A stretch of 64,000 bases of DNA from Flavobacteriales bacterium. GTDB lineage: Bacteria > Bacteroidota > Bacteroidia > Flavobacteriales_F > PHOS-HE28. The translations under genes were made by a program, and so were the position numbers. The stretch is taken from NCBI GenBank assembly GCA_016719225.1, contig JADKAN010000002.1, forward strand, positions 248,001 through 312,000, in the 5' to 3' direction. Shown here piece by piece: positions 39,081 through 48,554 of this stretch. Positions within the stretch are counted from its first letter, which is position 1, and every line of letters begins with the position of its first letter. The notes beneath the pieces were generated by a model. It was not told the DNA's origin. It was given only the letters and a program-made list of their open reading frames with translations, and ran no database searches.

Positions 39081-40058
39081 ATGGCCAAGACCGCGACCAA
39101 GCCTTCCCCCATTCCAGCCAAAGCCGAAAAGCCTGCCATCAACGGCCACGCCACGAACGGCACCGCCGCGAAGTCGGTGCGCCTGCCGGTAATGAAGACC
39201 TACAAGATCTTCATCGGCGGAAAGTTCCCGCGTACCGAGAGTGGCCGTTATTACCAGCCTGAGGGTGCCGCTGGCAAGCCACTTGCGAATATCTGCAGGG
39301 GCAGCCGCAAGGACATCCGTGAAAGTGTGCTGGCGGCGCGGAAGGCCTTGGGTGATTGGGCCAACCGCAGTGCGTTCAACCGGGGGCAGATCCTCTATCG
39401 CATCGGCGAAATGCTCGAAGGCCGGAGCGCACAGTTCGTGCACGAACTGATGTTGCATGGTGCAACGCAAAAGCAGGCCGAGGCCGAAGTAAGTGCCGCC
39501 ATCGATTGCTGGATCTACTACGCCGGTTGGTGCGATAAATACCAAGCGATCTTCAGCAGCGTGAACCCCACCAACAGCTCGCACTTCAACTTCAGCGTGT
39601 ACGAGCCCACCGGCGTAGTGGGCCTGATGGCGCCTGGAACCTCCGGCCTCATCGGACTGGTGAGCACCGTGGCACCGATCATCGCAGGCGGCAACACAGC
39701 CGTGGTGATAGCCAGCGAATCGCATCCATTGCCCGCCGTCACCTTCGCGGAAGTGCTCGCTACCAGCGACCTGCCCGGCGGCGTGGTGAACCTCATTACA
39801 GGCCTGCGCAGCGAATTGCTGAAGCCGCTGGTGACGCACATGGACATCAACGCCATCGTCTGCGCGGATCCTTCGAAAGAGGAGAAGCAGATGCTGGACA
39901 TTGAAGCTGCCACGAACATGAAGCGCTTGGTTGTGCCGAAGGTGAAGGACTGGATGCAGGAGGAGAGCCGAACGCCCTACATGATCTTGGATACGCAGGA
40001 GGTGAAGACCACTTGGCACCCGATCGAACGCGGGCAAGGTGGAGGCGGAGGATATTGA
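39081..40058 (+). CDS. ALDH-superfamily protein lacking the catalytic half
   Basis: 325 residues, against about 480 for ordinary ALDHs. After a low-complexity Ala/Lys/Pro head (1-40) it aligns to the N-terminal half of ALDH: KTYKIFIGGKFPRTESGRYY, DWANRSAFNRGQILYRIGEMLE, YEPTGVVGLMAPGTSGLIGLVSTVAPIIAGGNTAVVIAS and LPGGVVNLITG. The VLLELGGK glutamate and the catalytic cysteine segment are absent; the chain ends in a Gly-rich tail (GQGGGGGY). That resembles the non-catalytic second domain of ALDH16-type enzymes. It may be a partner subunit of the ALDH at 31492. The normal stop and promoter suggest a real gene rather than decay. Confidence 0.8.
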   Translation: MAKTATKPSPIPAKAEKPAINGHATNGTAAKSVRLPVMKTYKIFIGGKFPRTESGRYYQPEGAAGKPLANICRGSRKDIRESVLAARKALGDWANRSAFNRGQILYRIGEMLEGRSAQFVHELMLHGATQKQAEAEVSAAIDCWIYYAGWCDKYQAIFSSVNPTNSSHFNFSVYEPTGVVGLMAPGTSGLIGLVSTVAPIIAGGNTAVVIASESHPLPAVTFAEVLATSDLPGGVVNLITGLRSELLKPLVTHMDINAIVCADPSKEEKQMLDIEAATNMKRLVVPKVKDWMQEESRTPYMILDTQEVKTTWHPIERGQGGGGGY

Positions 40059-40214
40059 AGTCAGCTCCTTGCTAGGAAGGCCTGAGAAGACTGTTAGTTC
40101 AGCTCATTGGGATCATCTTGAACTCCTGCTGGTGTTCCATCCGAGCCGTTGATGCAAATTGCATTCGACAACGTGTATAATGGAAGAGCTGGAATGTGCG
40201 CAGCAGTAGTGGCC

Positions 40215-40739
40215 ATGAAGCGGAGGCGCTTCTTCGCCATCAACCTGTTGCTGATCGCCACGGGTCTATTCTCCATCGCTGAGGCATGGCTACCCTCCCG
40301 TGATGTCGTCAGTCGCATACGCATTGCGAAAGAACACGGCTTCAACGAGGGTCACCAAGGAAGTCCCGCCATTACGAGGTTCTGGTCAGCGGTGATCATG
40401 GAGGACGGCAGTTACATCTGGACGCAGCGCACGGCTGACCGTTTCGTTCCCTTGGATAGCTTGGACCTTCACGTCACACCCATCATGGGCACCGTGCTGC
40501 GGTACCGGCTGCATGGTCCAACGCATCGCTGGATGGAAGTGGAACGGGAGAGTGAGGCCTACCGTCCTTTTCCTTACGTCGTGGTGCTGATCGGCTTGCT
40601 GGTGCTGCTGCCGTTCTGGTCCGCTGACACCAAGTTGTTCCTACAGGGGCTCTTGCTGGTTATTTCTGCCACTTGGGCATTGACGCTATTCGCCACTGGC
40701 GGATACGTGTTCAAATTGATGGCGCTTTTAACGCGATAA
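40215..40739 (+). CDS. small membrane protein of unknown function
   Basis: 174 residues from the ATG at 40215 (MKRRRFFAINLLLIATGLFS); ATGs at 40194 and further upstream are possible but less likely. One hydrophobic segment at the N-terminus, an extracytoplasmic stretch of about 95 residues (FNEGHQGSPAITRFWSAVIMEDG), then two or three helices at the end (YVVVLIGLLVLLPFWS, LFLQGLLLVISATWALTLFATGG). No family recognised. It overlaps the convergent methyltransferase gene by 29 nt at the 3' end. Confidence 0.65.
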   Translation: MKRRRFFAINLLLIATGLFSIAEAWLPSRDVVSRIRIAKEHGFNEGHQGSPAITRFWSAVIMEDGSYIWTQRTADRFVPLDSLDLHVTPIMGTVLRYRLHGPTHRWMEVERESEAYRPFPYVVVLIGLLVLLPFWSADTKLFLQGLLLVISATWALTLFATGGYVFKLMALLTR

Positions 40740-41412
40740 CTGGCAGTGGTTCCTTGCTCAAGCACGTAACGAAGTACGTCTTCCCGCGGAACCATTTTAC
40801 TTCGGAGGGAACCCCTGAACGTTCCAGTTCCAAGGATGCATCCACATCGGGGTCGCCAAGAACGGTTTGCTCCAGCAACCAGCGGATCACGGGCATGGTG
40901 GCCCTGGTAAGCCAGTGGAAGCGGGGGGGTAAGCGCCCATCAAGGATCACCAGTTTTCCGCCGGGAGCAAGTAAGGCCAACCCTTTTTCGATCGCGGCCC
41001 GCGGGTCCCCGAAGCTGCTCAACGAGAACTCGAAGAAGATCCGGTCGTAGTGGGTTTCCTGACCAAGCCTGAACAGGTCGGAATGGCACAATGTCACATT
41101 CGCCACGCGTGCTCTGCTTAAACGGGTACGGGACCGCTGTAACATGCGCGAGGAAAGATCAATGCCGGTAACACAACCGGCCGTTCCAACGATCTCGGCC
41201 AATTGCACCAAGCTTCGCCCACTGCCGCAGCCAACACTCAGAACGTTCATGCTAGTGGACAGGGCAAGTGATGCGATCGCTTGTCTACGGGCTTCCTGCG
41301 GTACGAGGAAGAGCGGTTCGATCACGTTGTACCAAGGTGCGATCCTGTCAAATCGGGCTTCCACCCAGCGAGGGTCGTCGCGCGGATTCGGCCGTGGGCT
41401 CTTGTTCGGCAT
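40711..41412 (-). CDS. class I SAM-dependent methyltransferase
   Basis: 233 residues. RFDRIAPWYNVIEPLFLVPQEARRQAI is typical of UbiE/MenG-related enzymes. Motif I is VLSVGCGSGRSLVQLAE and the acidic loop is VTGIDLSSRMLQRS; GKLVILDGRLPPRF is like post-III. Bacteroidota often carry such stand-alone enzymes; quinone or small-molecule methylation is only a family-level guess. The ATG at 41412 is preferred over a GTG at 41424; a TACCTTGG box lies 13 nt upstream of the ATG. The last 29 nt overlap the convergent membrane-protein gene. Confidence 0.82.
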   Translation of the reverse strand: MPNKSPRPNPRDDPRWVEARFDRIAPWYNVIEPLFLVPQEARRQAIASLALSTSMNVLSVGCGSGRSLVQLAEIVGTAGCVTGIDLSSRMLQRSRTRLSRARVANVTLCHSDLFRLGQETHYDRIFFEFSLSSFGDPRAAIEKGLALLAPGGKLVILDGRLPPRFHWLTRATMPVIRWLLEQTVLGDPDVDASLELERSGVPSEVKWFRGKTYFVTCLSKEPLPVIALKAPSI

Positions 41413-41425
41413 GCGTTGATGCACG

Positions 41426-41433
41426 CCAAGGTA
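41426..41433 (-). promoter_or_regulatory. -7-like box of the methyltransferase gene
   Basis: TACCTTGG on the minus strand, 13 nt before the ATG at 41412; it lies within the last bases before the porP/sprF-type stop. Confidence 0.3.
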
Positions 41434-41439
41434 GCGTGA

Positions 41440-42444
41440 TCAGAATTTCGCGCAGGGCACCACGCGGCGGCGGGCCATGGAACGCTTCTTCCGCTTGTCC
41501 GCCAGCTCATAGATCGCGGTGATCTCGTGGGCACCACCGCTGTTCAAGGCGAGGAGCGAGATAGTGATATCATAGCTGTAACCGAAGCGCCAATCGCCCG
41601 CCTTGAAGCCCACAACCGCTGCTATGGCATCGTTGTTGGCGCGGCCCGGCCCGTAGGATTTGATCGGGATACCGCGGTACCAAAGGCCGGCAAAGATGGG
41701 GTCGTGCTCAAAGTAGGCCCCGATGTCCAGCTGGTCATACTTGCCTTGTGCACGGTAGTTGAAGGCCATCACGACGGATTGGGCGTCTTTGCGCACCATA
41801 CCCGGAGTGCGCATTTTGAGGCGATATCCGCCATGCATGTTGAATTGCGAGGGCATCGGGCTTTCATTGTCCAGCAAGGACTCGTTCGGATGGTTCATGT
41901 GCAGTAGTGCGAAGCCGAACCAGATCTTCGGGGTGAAGAGCAGCAATCCGGAACCGATGTCCGCATATCCCTTCCGCCGTCCATCGTAGAACTCATACGA
42001 CGAAACATCGCCACCACGGGAGAGCTGGTCGTTGAAGACAAGGCGGGAGTAGTCCACGGACCGGCGCGCATAACCGAATTGCAAAGCGGGTCGCAGGAAA
42101 ACCTTGTGTTTCAATTTGATCTCGTAGGCGTACTGCAGTGCGATGGAAGTGGAGCTAAGGCCACCGGTACCGGCACGATCGTGCGAAGCCAATAGGCCAA
42201 TGCCGCTGTTCAGGTTACCCAGGTATTGATCAGCTGCCAGGTTGTAGCTCACGAATGCGCCGGGAATGGTGGGCCATTGATCACGGAACTGTAGGGCGAA
42301 GCGGCTTTGTACCGTGGTGCCTGCAAAGCCCGGGCTCAGATGGGTGGGTGCGGCATAGAATTGAGTGAAATGCGGATCCTGGGCCACGGCGGCGCTGCCC
42401 GCCAGGAGCAGGCAGAATGCGAACTGGTTTCTCCGCGTTCCCAT
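41440..42444 (-). CDS. PorP/SprF family type IX secretion-associated outer-membrane protein
   Basis: 334 residues. A signal peptide (CLLLAGSAAVA) is followed by the PorP/SprF hallmark start QDPHFTQFYAAPTHLSPGFAG and RFALQFRDQWPTIPGAFVSYNL. The remainder is strand-rich (GIGLLASHDRAGTGGLSST, FLRPALQFGYARR) as in 14-stranded outer-membrane barrels. The C-terminus is basic (KRKKRSMARRR). Members help T9SS deliver or anchor type B cargo such as the adjacent PKD protein. It is the last gene of a three-gene unit and begins 3 nt after the PD40 gene's stop. Confidence 0.9.
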   Translation of the reverse strand: MGTRRNQFAFCLLLAGSAAVAQDPHFTQFYAAPTHLSPGFAGTTVQSRFALQFRDQWPTIPGAFVSYNLAADQYLGNLNSGIGLLASHDRAGTGGLSSTSIALQYAYEIKLKHKVFLRPALQFGYARRSVDYSRLVFNDQLSRGGDVSSYEFYDGRRKGYADIGSGLLLFTPKIWFGFALLHMNHPNESLLDNESPMPSQFNMHGGYRLKMRTPGMVRKDAQSVVMAFNYRAQGKYDQLDIGAYFEHDPIFAGLWYRGIPIKSYGPGRANNDAIAAVVGFKAGDWRFGYSYDITISLLALNSGGAHEITAIYELADKRKKRSMARRRVVPCAKF

Positions 42445-42447
42445 GGT

Positions 42448-44049
42448 TTAGTTGTTCGGGGTGGCACCTGCGGTGCTTTCACTACGCACCAAGGTGAAAT
42501 CCAAGGTCATGATGTGGTCCTGGAAATTCTCATCCGCGTGGAAGTCCTGTTCCACGGTATCGAATCCCGGAGCGGTCACCACCACACGGTAATCGGCTCC
42601 TGGACGTACCGCCATCAGGTAGCGGCCTGTGCGTGAATTGGTGCGGTAGCTGCCTTCGGGAACATCGTTCCCGCGCCGGGTAAGTTCGATATCGGCCTGC
42701 ACCGGCGTGTCGGTCCCGTTCACCACTACGCCGCGCACCAATTGGTATTCGATCTGGCTCACGGGGAACAGGGCTTGGTAGATATCCTGACCACCGAAAC
42801 CATTGGGCCTTTCGGAACTGAAATAGCCCGTGCGTCCGTCGGCGCTGAGGCAGAAATAGATATCGTCGTTCACGGTGTTCAAGGGATAGCCCATGTTCTC
42901 CGGCGTGGCCCACGTATTCAGTCCGGGATCGGTGAGGGAAGCTTTGAAGATGTCGAAGCCGCCCATGGTGTTGTGGCCGTTGCTGCTGAAGAAGAGTGTT
43001 GTCCCATCACTGTGCATGAAGGGTGCATCTTCGTCGTAAGCCGTGTTGATGTTCGGCCCGAGGTTGAGCGGCAGGCTCCATTCGCCGTTCGGCAGTCGTC
43101 GCACGCGGTAAAGGTCCCGCCCACCGAATCCACCTGCGCGGTCGCTGCTGAAGTAGATCTCGGAACCGTCGGGGCTGATCGTTGCGCTGGGCTCGTGTGC
43201 TGCACTGTTAATGGCTTCGGTCATGCGCACGGGTACTTGCCACCGCCCTTGTTCCTTCGTGGTGATGAACAGGTCACCGTCCAACATCGTGTCGTCAGCC
43301 CTGTAGATGATCATCTCATTGCCGTCCTTGCCGAGGCCTACCGTAGCATCCTGCGCTTCCGTGTTCAACGGTTTTCCCGCATTGGTTGCAGCACCCCATA
43401 TGCCATTGGTACAGGTGGCGGTGAAGATGTCCTCGAATGCTTGTCCACTGGCGTCCTTCATCCTTCCCATCGTGCCTTTGCGGCGACTGGTGAAGTACAT
43501 GGTGTTCCCATCCGCAGTGACCAAGGGGCAATAGTCGTGGGCGGTTGAATTGATATTTGCACCGAGATTCCTGATGCGCACGTCAACGGGATGCGCTACG
43601 AGATCTTTGGCATATTGGGCCAGCTTCATTTGGTGCTCCACTTCAGCGGGCTCCGTTTCGCGCCCCGACATTTTGCTGTACTGCACCAACAGTGCTACTT
43701 CCTCGTCGAACCGTTGTTGTCGGTGGCGGGCCAACGCCACGTGGTATACGGCCTCGGTGTTCCCCAGGCTCGCTGCGGTCTCGAAGTGCTGATCGGCCAG
43801 ATCGCGCAGGCCGGTCAGGTGTATTTCGCACATTGCGGCCTCTTGGTACACATCGGCGAATGCAGTGTCGACCGGCAACAATCCTTTGTACAAAAGGTAT
43901 GCATCAGCCCATTGTTCGCCATAGGCCAAGCGGCGCGCTTCCTCCAGCATTCGGTCCTGTGCACGGGTGTAGCCACGCTGCGCGTGAAGCAGCATCCCCG
44001 GTAGGAAGGCCAAGGCCAGTGCGGCGTATTTCAAGGGGTTTGCTTTCAT
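42448..44049 (-). CDS. TPR/PD40-repeat periplasmic protein of a T9SS-linked operon
   Basis: 533 residues. The ATG at 44049 overlaps the PKD-gene stop (ATGA). Signal peptide (YAALALAFLPGMLLHA), a TPR-like helical region (about 25-135), then at least four PD40 beta-propeller blades (HDYCPLVTADGNTMYFTSRR, HEPSATISPDGSEIYFSSDR, DEDAPFMHSDGTTLFFSSNG, DIYFCLSADGRTGYFSSER). A carboxypeptidase-regulatory-like domain ends it (GSYRTNSRTGRYLMAV). Related proteins usually end with an OmpA domain as in PorE; here that domain is missing. Its place between cargo and PorP/SprF suggests a role in cargo display. Confidence 0.87.
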   Translation of the reverse strand: MKANPLKYAALALAFLPGMLLHAQRGYTRAQDRMLEEARRLAYGEQWADAYLLYKGLLPVDTAFADVYQEAAMCEIHLTGLRDLADQHFETAASLGNTEAVYHVALARHRQQRFDEEVALLVQYSKMSGRETEPAEVEHQMKLAQYAKDLVAHPVDVRIRNLGANINSTAHDYCPLVTADGNTMYFTSRRKGTMGRMKDASGQAFEDIFTATCTNGIWGAATNAGKPLNTEAQDATVGLGKDGNEMIIYRADDTMLDGDLFITTKEQGRWQVPVRMTEAINSAAHEPSATISPDGSEIYFSSDRAGGFGGRDLYRVRRLPNGEWSLPLNLGPNINTAYDEDAPFMHSDGTTLFFSSNGHNTMGGFDIFKASLTDPGLNTWATPENMGYPLNTVNDDIYFCLSADGRTGYFSSERPNGFGGQDIYQALFPVSQIEYQLVRGVVVNGTDTPVQADIELTRRGNDVPEGSYRTNSRTGRYLMAVRPGADYRVVVTAPGFDTVEQDFHADENFQDHIMTLDFTLVRSESTAGATPNN

Positions 44050-47000
44050 CGGAGGAGCGTTAGGTCGCCGGTCATTTTCTTTTCGTCGCCGGTCACGAAC
44101 CGGGCAAAGGCCTTCCACACGTATACGTCCTGCTTGGCCGCAATGCCCCGGTAGTATCCGTCCCAGCCCTTGTTGATGTCCTCGGTCTCGAAGATCAGTT
44201 CACCCCAACGGTTGAAGACCTGCAGTTTGTACTTCTCAACACCCGTGCTCATGGGATGGAAAATATCGTTCTCCAAGCTGTTCGGATCGTAGATGCCGTC
44301 GCCAGGCCCGTTGTTCCCTGGGCTGAATGCGTTGGGGAAAACAAGCTCCCCGCTTTGGATAGCTGTTACAGCGCCGGCAATGCCGAACGTGTCCGGGCAG
44401 TTCCAACCATTGTTGGCCACCAGTAGGATGTCGTAGCTGCCGGGTGCTTGGTAGAAATGAACGGGGTTCGCGTCGTTGCTGAACGTGCCATCACCGAAGT
44501 CCCAAGTGTAGGAAGTTGCGGAATTGCTGAGGTTGTAGGTGAAGAGTGGCTGGCCCGGTACATTCACTTCGTTCGGCTGCACGGTGAAGTAGGCCAATGC
44601 CCTCGGATGTACGATGACGGAATCGACCTTGATCGCCATGTTGGTGCCGCCCCCGGGTCCGAAGGCGGTAAGCGTTATTGTGTAAGTACCCGGTGTGTTG
44701 TATGTATAAACAGGTTCCGTAGCGATGCTGGTGCCGCCATCACCGAACTGCCATTGGAAGCCTACCCCGAGCAATGAGGTATTGATGAAGGGCACGGTGA
44801 ACGGCGCGCATCCTTCACCGCTGCCGATGAACGATGCAGTAGGCAAGGGCGGGTCGATCACGATGGTCTGCGTGGCCGTGTCGGAGCAGCTGCCGGACTG
44901 GACCGTAAGTGCGATCACATACGTTCCCCAGCTGGAATAAGTGTGTGGAAGGGGACTGATCCCGGTGAAGGAGGCTCCATCACCATAGGTCCACGTGTAG
45001 TTCCATTGACCAGTGGTCGTGGTGTTGTTGATCGTCACCGTGGCAGCTGGGAATGTCTGCCCGAACGGTGTGGCCAGGAAGGATGCGTTCGGCAAGGGAT
45101 GTACGGTGATGCTGTGCTGCACCGTGGCAGGGCAGCCATAAGCTGAAGTAGCCGTCAGGATCACAGTGAAGACCACGTCGGTGGTACCTGTGTTCACGTA
45201 GGTATGGCTCACTTGCTGTCCTACCAATGTGGTGCCGTCGCCCATGTCCCAGAGCCACTGAACGCCGCCTTGTCCTTGGTCTTCCAATATGACCACCGCA
45301 GGGGAACAAGCTTCAGCGGGCAATTGGAATTGTGCCGTAAGGCCGGGGTAGACTTCCACCGGTACGGAGACGGTGTCCGTGCAACCGAAGGGTGAGGTAG
45401 CGGTAAGGCGTGCGGTGAACGTGGCCGGAGCCGTCCCTGGATTGATGTACGTGTGTGAGGTATTGCCCGGAGCACCGTTCTGGAAAGTCCCATCGCCGAA
45501 CATCCAGGTCAGGCTGGTGGCACCGATGGTGAGGTCGTTGAAAGCGGTGACCGCAGGCGAGCAGCCCGTGGTGGGCGATGCGACGAACTGGGCGATGGGT
45601 GCGGGATGCACCAGTATGTCCGCGTTAGCCGTGTCGCTGCAACCGAACGCAGAGGACACGATCAAGAAAGGGTGGACCACGATGTCGTTCAGCCCCTGGT
45701 TCGCATAAGCGTGCAATGGATCCTGCTGTAAGCTGCCTGAACCGTCACCGAAGGTCCACTGGAAGCTATTGGCACCTGTGCTCAAGTTGATGAAGCCGGG
45801 ATCCATCGGTGCGCATCCGGCACTGTCGGCGATGAAAGCGGCCGTTACCTGCGGGAACACTTGTACCGTGGCCGCGGCGGAATTGGAACAGCCGAGATCC
45901 GACATAGCGGTAAGGGTAACCGGGAATGAGGCGGCACCCGGCCCTTGGAAGTTATTCCATGTATGGCCATGCAAAGCTGCAGCAGTGTCCGATTGTGTTC
46001 CGTCACCATAGTTCCAATGGAAGCTGGTGGCGCCGCTGGATGTGTTGGTCAATGCGTTAGCAAGCGGATGGCAACCAGTGGTCCCGGAAAGGCTGAACTG
46101 GGCAATGGGTACGGGGAACACGGGGATCACACCGGTCGTGCTGTCGGTACATCCGAATGCGTTCATAGCGATGAGCCGGACCGGGAAATGGATCGTGCTG
46201 TCGGAAGTGTTCAGGTAGGTGTGTGTTGGGTTGGGTCCGCTTCCCGTGGAGCCATCACCGAAGTTCCATTGGTAGGTTATAGCCCCGATAACCGCGGGGA
46301 AGGTCACCGTCAAAGGCGCACAACCACTGTCGGGAGCGGCGCTGAAAGTGAAAAGCGGTACGGGGTACACAACGAACGAGGATTGCGTGGTGCTGCTGCA
46401 GCCTGCCCAGTTGGAAGCGGTAAGTGTCACCGTTATGGTCTGTACAGCGCCGGTATGGTTCACATATACATGGCTCGGGTCAGGCAGAACGCTGGTAATG
46501 CTATCCCCGAAGTCCCAGATGTAGGAGGTTGCACCGGTACTGTTGTTCGTGAACGTGACCGCAAGGGGTGCGCAGCCTGCAACGGCGTTGTTGGTGAACA
46601 TCGCCAGCACTGGCGGTGCGACGGTGATCGTGGAGTAGGCTGTATCGCTGCATCCTGAAGGTGTTGTGGCAACCAGCATGGCAGTGTATACGCTGTCCGC
46701 ATTCCCGAAATTCGAGTAGGTGTGCGTGGGTGAGGTGTTGTTGTCCGAACCACCATCGCCAAAATGCCAAATGCTGTTGGTGCCAGCCGTACTGGTGTTG
46801 TTGAATTGGACCTGTAGCGGGGAACAACCGGTCAGGGTGTCCGTGTTGAAAGCTGCGAGGGGCTTGGGGTCCACATGGAACGTGGTACTCGATGTTCCGG
46901 AACAGTACGGTGTGGTTACCGTCAAGGTCACGGTGAAGTCGCCCCCCGTGGCAAACTGGTGGGTCGGCGCCTGGGCGCCGCTGGTCGTACCGTCCCCGAA

Positions 47001-48554
47001 ATCCCAAGCCCACGCAACGATCGGGTTACCGGGGGCCGTGGTGGTAAGGTCCGCGAATTGTGCGGGCATTCCCTCGCACACGTTCTGCGCTCCGATCACC
47101 GGCAGGGGTGGTGCGTACACATGTACCGTATCCGTGAAGGTGTTGTCGCAGGTCAGGTTATTATAGGCCGTGAGCGATATCACATAGGTCCCTGTTGCGC
47201 CATACGTATGGGGTGGCGGATCGAACTGACTGTCAGTTGTGCCATCGCCGAAATCCCATGTTTGGTTCACCGAGTTTATGGTGGTGTTTGTCGCGTCCAC
47301 GGTAATGCTGTTGCAGGCAGCATCCTGGTCCAACGTGAAGTTCGCAGTTGGACTGGGCAACACGGTCACCGTTGCTGTTGCCGTATCGGCGCATCCCGCG
47401 GTGGAGCCTTGTATGCTAGCGGCGTAGCGCACATCATAGGTGCCGGAACCGGCGAACGTGTGTGTTTGATCCCCGGCGCCAACATTGGTAAAGCCGCTGC
47501 CTTCATCGAAGTCCCACTCGAAATGATTCGCGCCGCCGGTATTGGTCTGTGTGAATTGTACGGGGTATCCGGGGCAGATCACGGTAGGAGTGGCATTGAG
47601 CGTGACCGCAGGCGGTGGCACGATGTGGATGGTGATGAAGGCCGTGTCAATGCCGCAATAGTTGCTATCCAACATCATCACGTCGTAGCTTCCGATACCG
47701 GGGTAGGCAATGGTATGCGGGAAGGTGGGCGGCCACGGGGTCCAGTTCACGATCGAATCGTGGCCAGTGCCCCAATAATTGCCGTAGTTCCAGTATTCGA
47801 AGCGTTGGTAGATGTTACCCTGGCTCAAGCAGTTCCTATCGGTGGTGTTGAGGTAGGTCACTTCATTATCGGGCCAGCAGAGCAGCGTGGCACTGGGCGA
47901 AATATTCGCCGTGTCGGTGTCCCATACGCGAATGGGGTTGAAGCTTGCGAGGCTTGGCCCACCTTGCAGAGTGTTGCAGGTGTTCTGCGCGCGAAGCCTT
48001 ACCTGGGTCTCGCAGCCCACGGTACCGGGCATGTAGGTATGTGAAAGCACTTGGCCAAGGTTGGTGTAGTCGTAGGTCTGCCAACCGGTACCATCACCGA
48101 AGTTCCATTCGAAGATGGTATTGGGTGATGTATTGGTGCTGCTGTTGATGAAGTCGAGTGATTGAGGTGCGCAGGCCTGGGTGAGTCCGCCCAGCGGGAT
48201 CTGGATGGAGGCACTTGTACTCTTCTCCATGGTCAACGTTCCGGTCACCACGCAGCCGGTGGCCGTCTCCGTGAGGATCACCGTGTAGGTGGCCACAGCG
48301 GCCGCATAGGGGTGTGTTACGGTCTGGGGCGGCGTAAGGCCCGTGCCGTTGTAGATGCCGGACCCATCGCCCCAATCCACCGTGAAAGCACCTATGGCGG
48401 TGGGTGAACCGATAACAAGGGTATAAGGCCCGCCGCTGCAGCTCACCCATACCGGAGCACTACTGGGCGCACCGGTGCTATTGAATAGCTGGGGGCATTG
48501 CGCATTGGCAAGTCCCGAAAGCATTAGGATGGCGGTTACGGAAAGTTTTCGCAT
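44046..48554 (-). CDS. giant PKD-repeat surface protein with T9SS type B (gliding-type) C-terminus
   Basis: 1502 residues. The ATG at 48554 gives a signal peptide (MRKLSVTAILMLSGLANAQ). About fifteen PKD-type domains follow, each marked by a WDFGDGT-like core (EWNFGDGTGW, TWDFGDGTT, WAWDFGDGTT, IWHFGDGGS, QWNFGDGST, LTWMFGDGTF, LWDMGDGTT, TWDFGDGTF). The C-terminus (FPNAFSPGNNGPGDGIYDP, then LQVFNRWGELIFETEDINKGWDGYYRG) is the gliding-motility-associated type B sorting domain. The protein is a likely adhesin or filament displayed by T9SS. It heads an operon with the PD40 and PorP/SprF genes. Upstream in-frame ATGs up to 48656 are less likely. Confidence 0.9.
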   Translation of the reverse strand: MRKLSVTAILMLSGLANAQCPQLFNSTGAPSSAPVWVSCSGGPYTLVIGSPTAIGAFTVDWGDGSGIYNGTGLTPPQTVTHPYAAAVATYTVILTETATGCVVTGTLTMEKSTSASIQIPLGGLTQACAPQSLDFINSSTNTSPNTIFEWNFGDGTGWQTYDYTNLGQVLSHTYMPGTVGCETQVRLRAQNTCNTLQGGPSLASFNPIRVWDTDTANISPSATLLCWPDNEVTYLNTTDRNCLSQGNIYQRFEYWNYGNYWGTGHDSIVNWTPWPPTFPHTIAYPGIGSYDVMMLDSNYCGIDTAFITIHIVPPPAVTLNATPTVICPGYPVQFTQTNTGGANHFEWDFDEGSGFTNVGAGDQTHTFAGSGTYDVRYAASIQGSTAGCADTATATVTVLPSPTANFTLDQDAACNSITVDATNTTINSVNQTWDFGDGTTDSQFDPPPHTYGATGTYVISLTAYNNLTCDNTFTDTVHVYAPPLPVIGAQNVCEGMPAQFADLTTTAPGNPIVAWAWDFGDGTTSGAQAPTHQFATGGDFTVTLTVTTPYCSGTSSTTFHVDPKPLAAFNTDTLTGCSPLQVQFNNTSTAGTNSIWHFGDGGSDNNTSPTHTYSNFGNADSVYTAMLVATTPSGCSDTAYSTITVAPPVLAMFTNNAVAGCAPLAVTFTNNSTGATSYIWDFGDSITSVLPDPSHVYVNHTGAVQTITVTLTASNWAGCSSTTQSSFVVYPVPLFTFSAAPDSGCAPLTVTFPAVIGAITYQWNFGDGSTGSGPNPTHTYLNTSDSTIHFPVRLIAMNAFGCTDSTTGVIPVFPVPIAQFSLSGTTGCHPLANALTNTSSGATSFHWNYGDGTQSDTAAALHGHTWNNFQGPGAASFPVTLTAMSDLGCSNSAAATVQVFPQVTAAFIADSAGCAPMDPGFINLSTGANSFQWTFGDGSGSLQQDPLHAYANQGLNDIVVHPFLIVSSAFGCSDTANADILVHPAPIAQFVASPTTGCSPAVTAFNDLTIGATSLTWMFGDGTFQNGAPGNTSHTYINPGTAPATFTARLTATSPFGCTDTVSVPVEVYPGLTAQFQLPAEACSPAVVILEDQGQGGVQWLWDMGDGTTLVGQQVSHTYVNTGTTDVVFTVILTATSAYGCPATVQHSITVHPLPNASFLATPFGQTFPAATVTINNTTTTGQWNYTWTYGDGASFTGISPLPHTYSSWGTYVIALTVQSGSCSDTATQTIVIDPPLPTASFIGSGEGCAPFTVPFINTSLLGVGFQWQFGDGGTSIATEPVYTYNTPGTYTITLTAFGPGGGTNMAIKVDSVIVHPRALAYFTVQPNEVNVPGQPLFTYNLSNSATSYTWDFGDGTFSNDANPVHFYQAPGSYDILLVANNGWNCPDTFGIAGAVTAIQSGELVFPNAFSPGNNGPGDGIYDPNSLENDIFHPMSTGVEKYKLQVFNRWGELIFETEDINKGWDGYYRGIAAKQDVYVWKAFARFVTGDEKKMTGDLTLLR

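Noticed and set aside
46875..48044. 389-codon open frame on the plus strand
   Set aside because: Antisense to the PKD-repeat gene; no domain, no promoter and unusual composition.
44046..48554. Regularly spaced similar units that could be mistaken for a repeat array
   Set aside because: The periodicity is that of PKD protein domains about 80-90 residues apart within one open frame; there are no short identical repeats with unique spacers, so it is not a CRISPR array.
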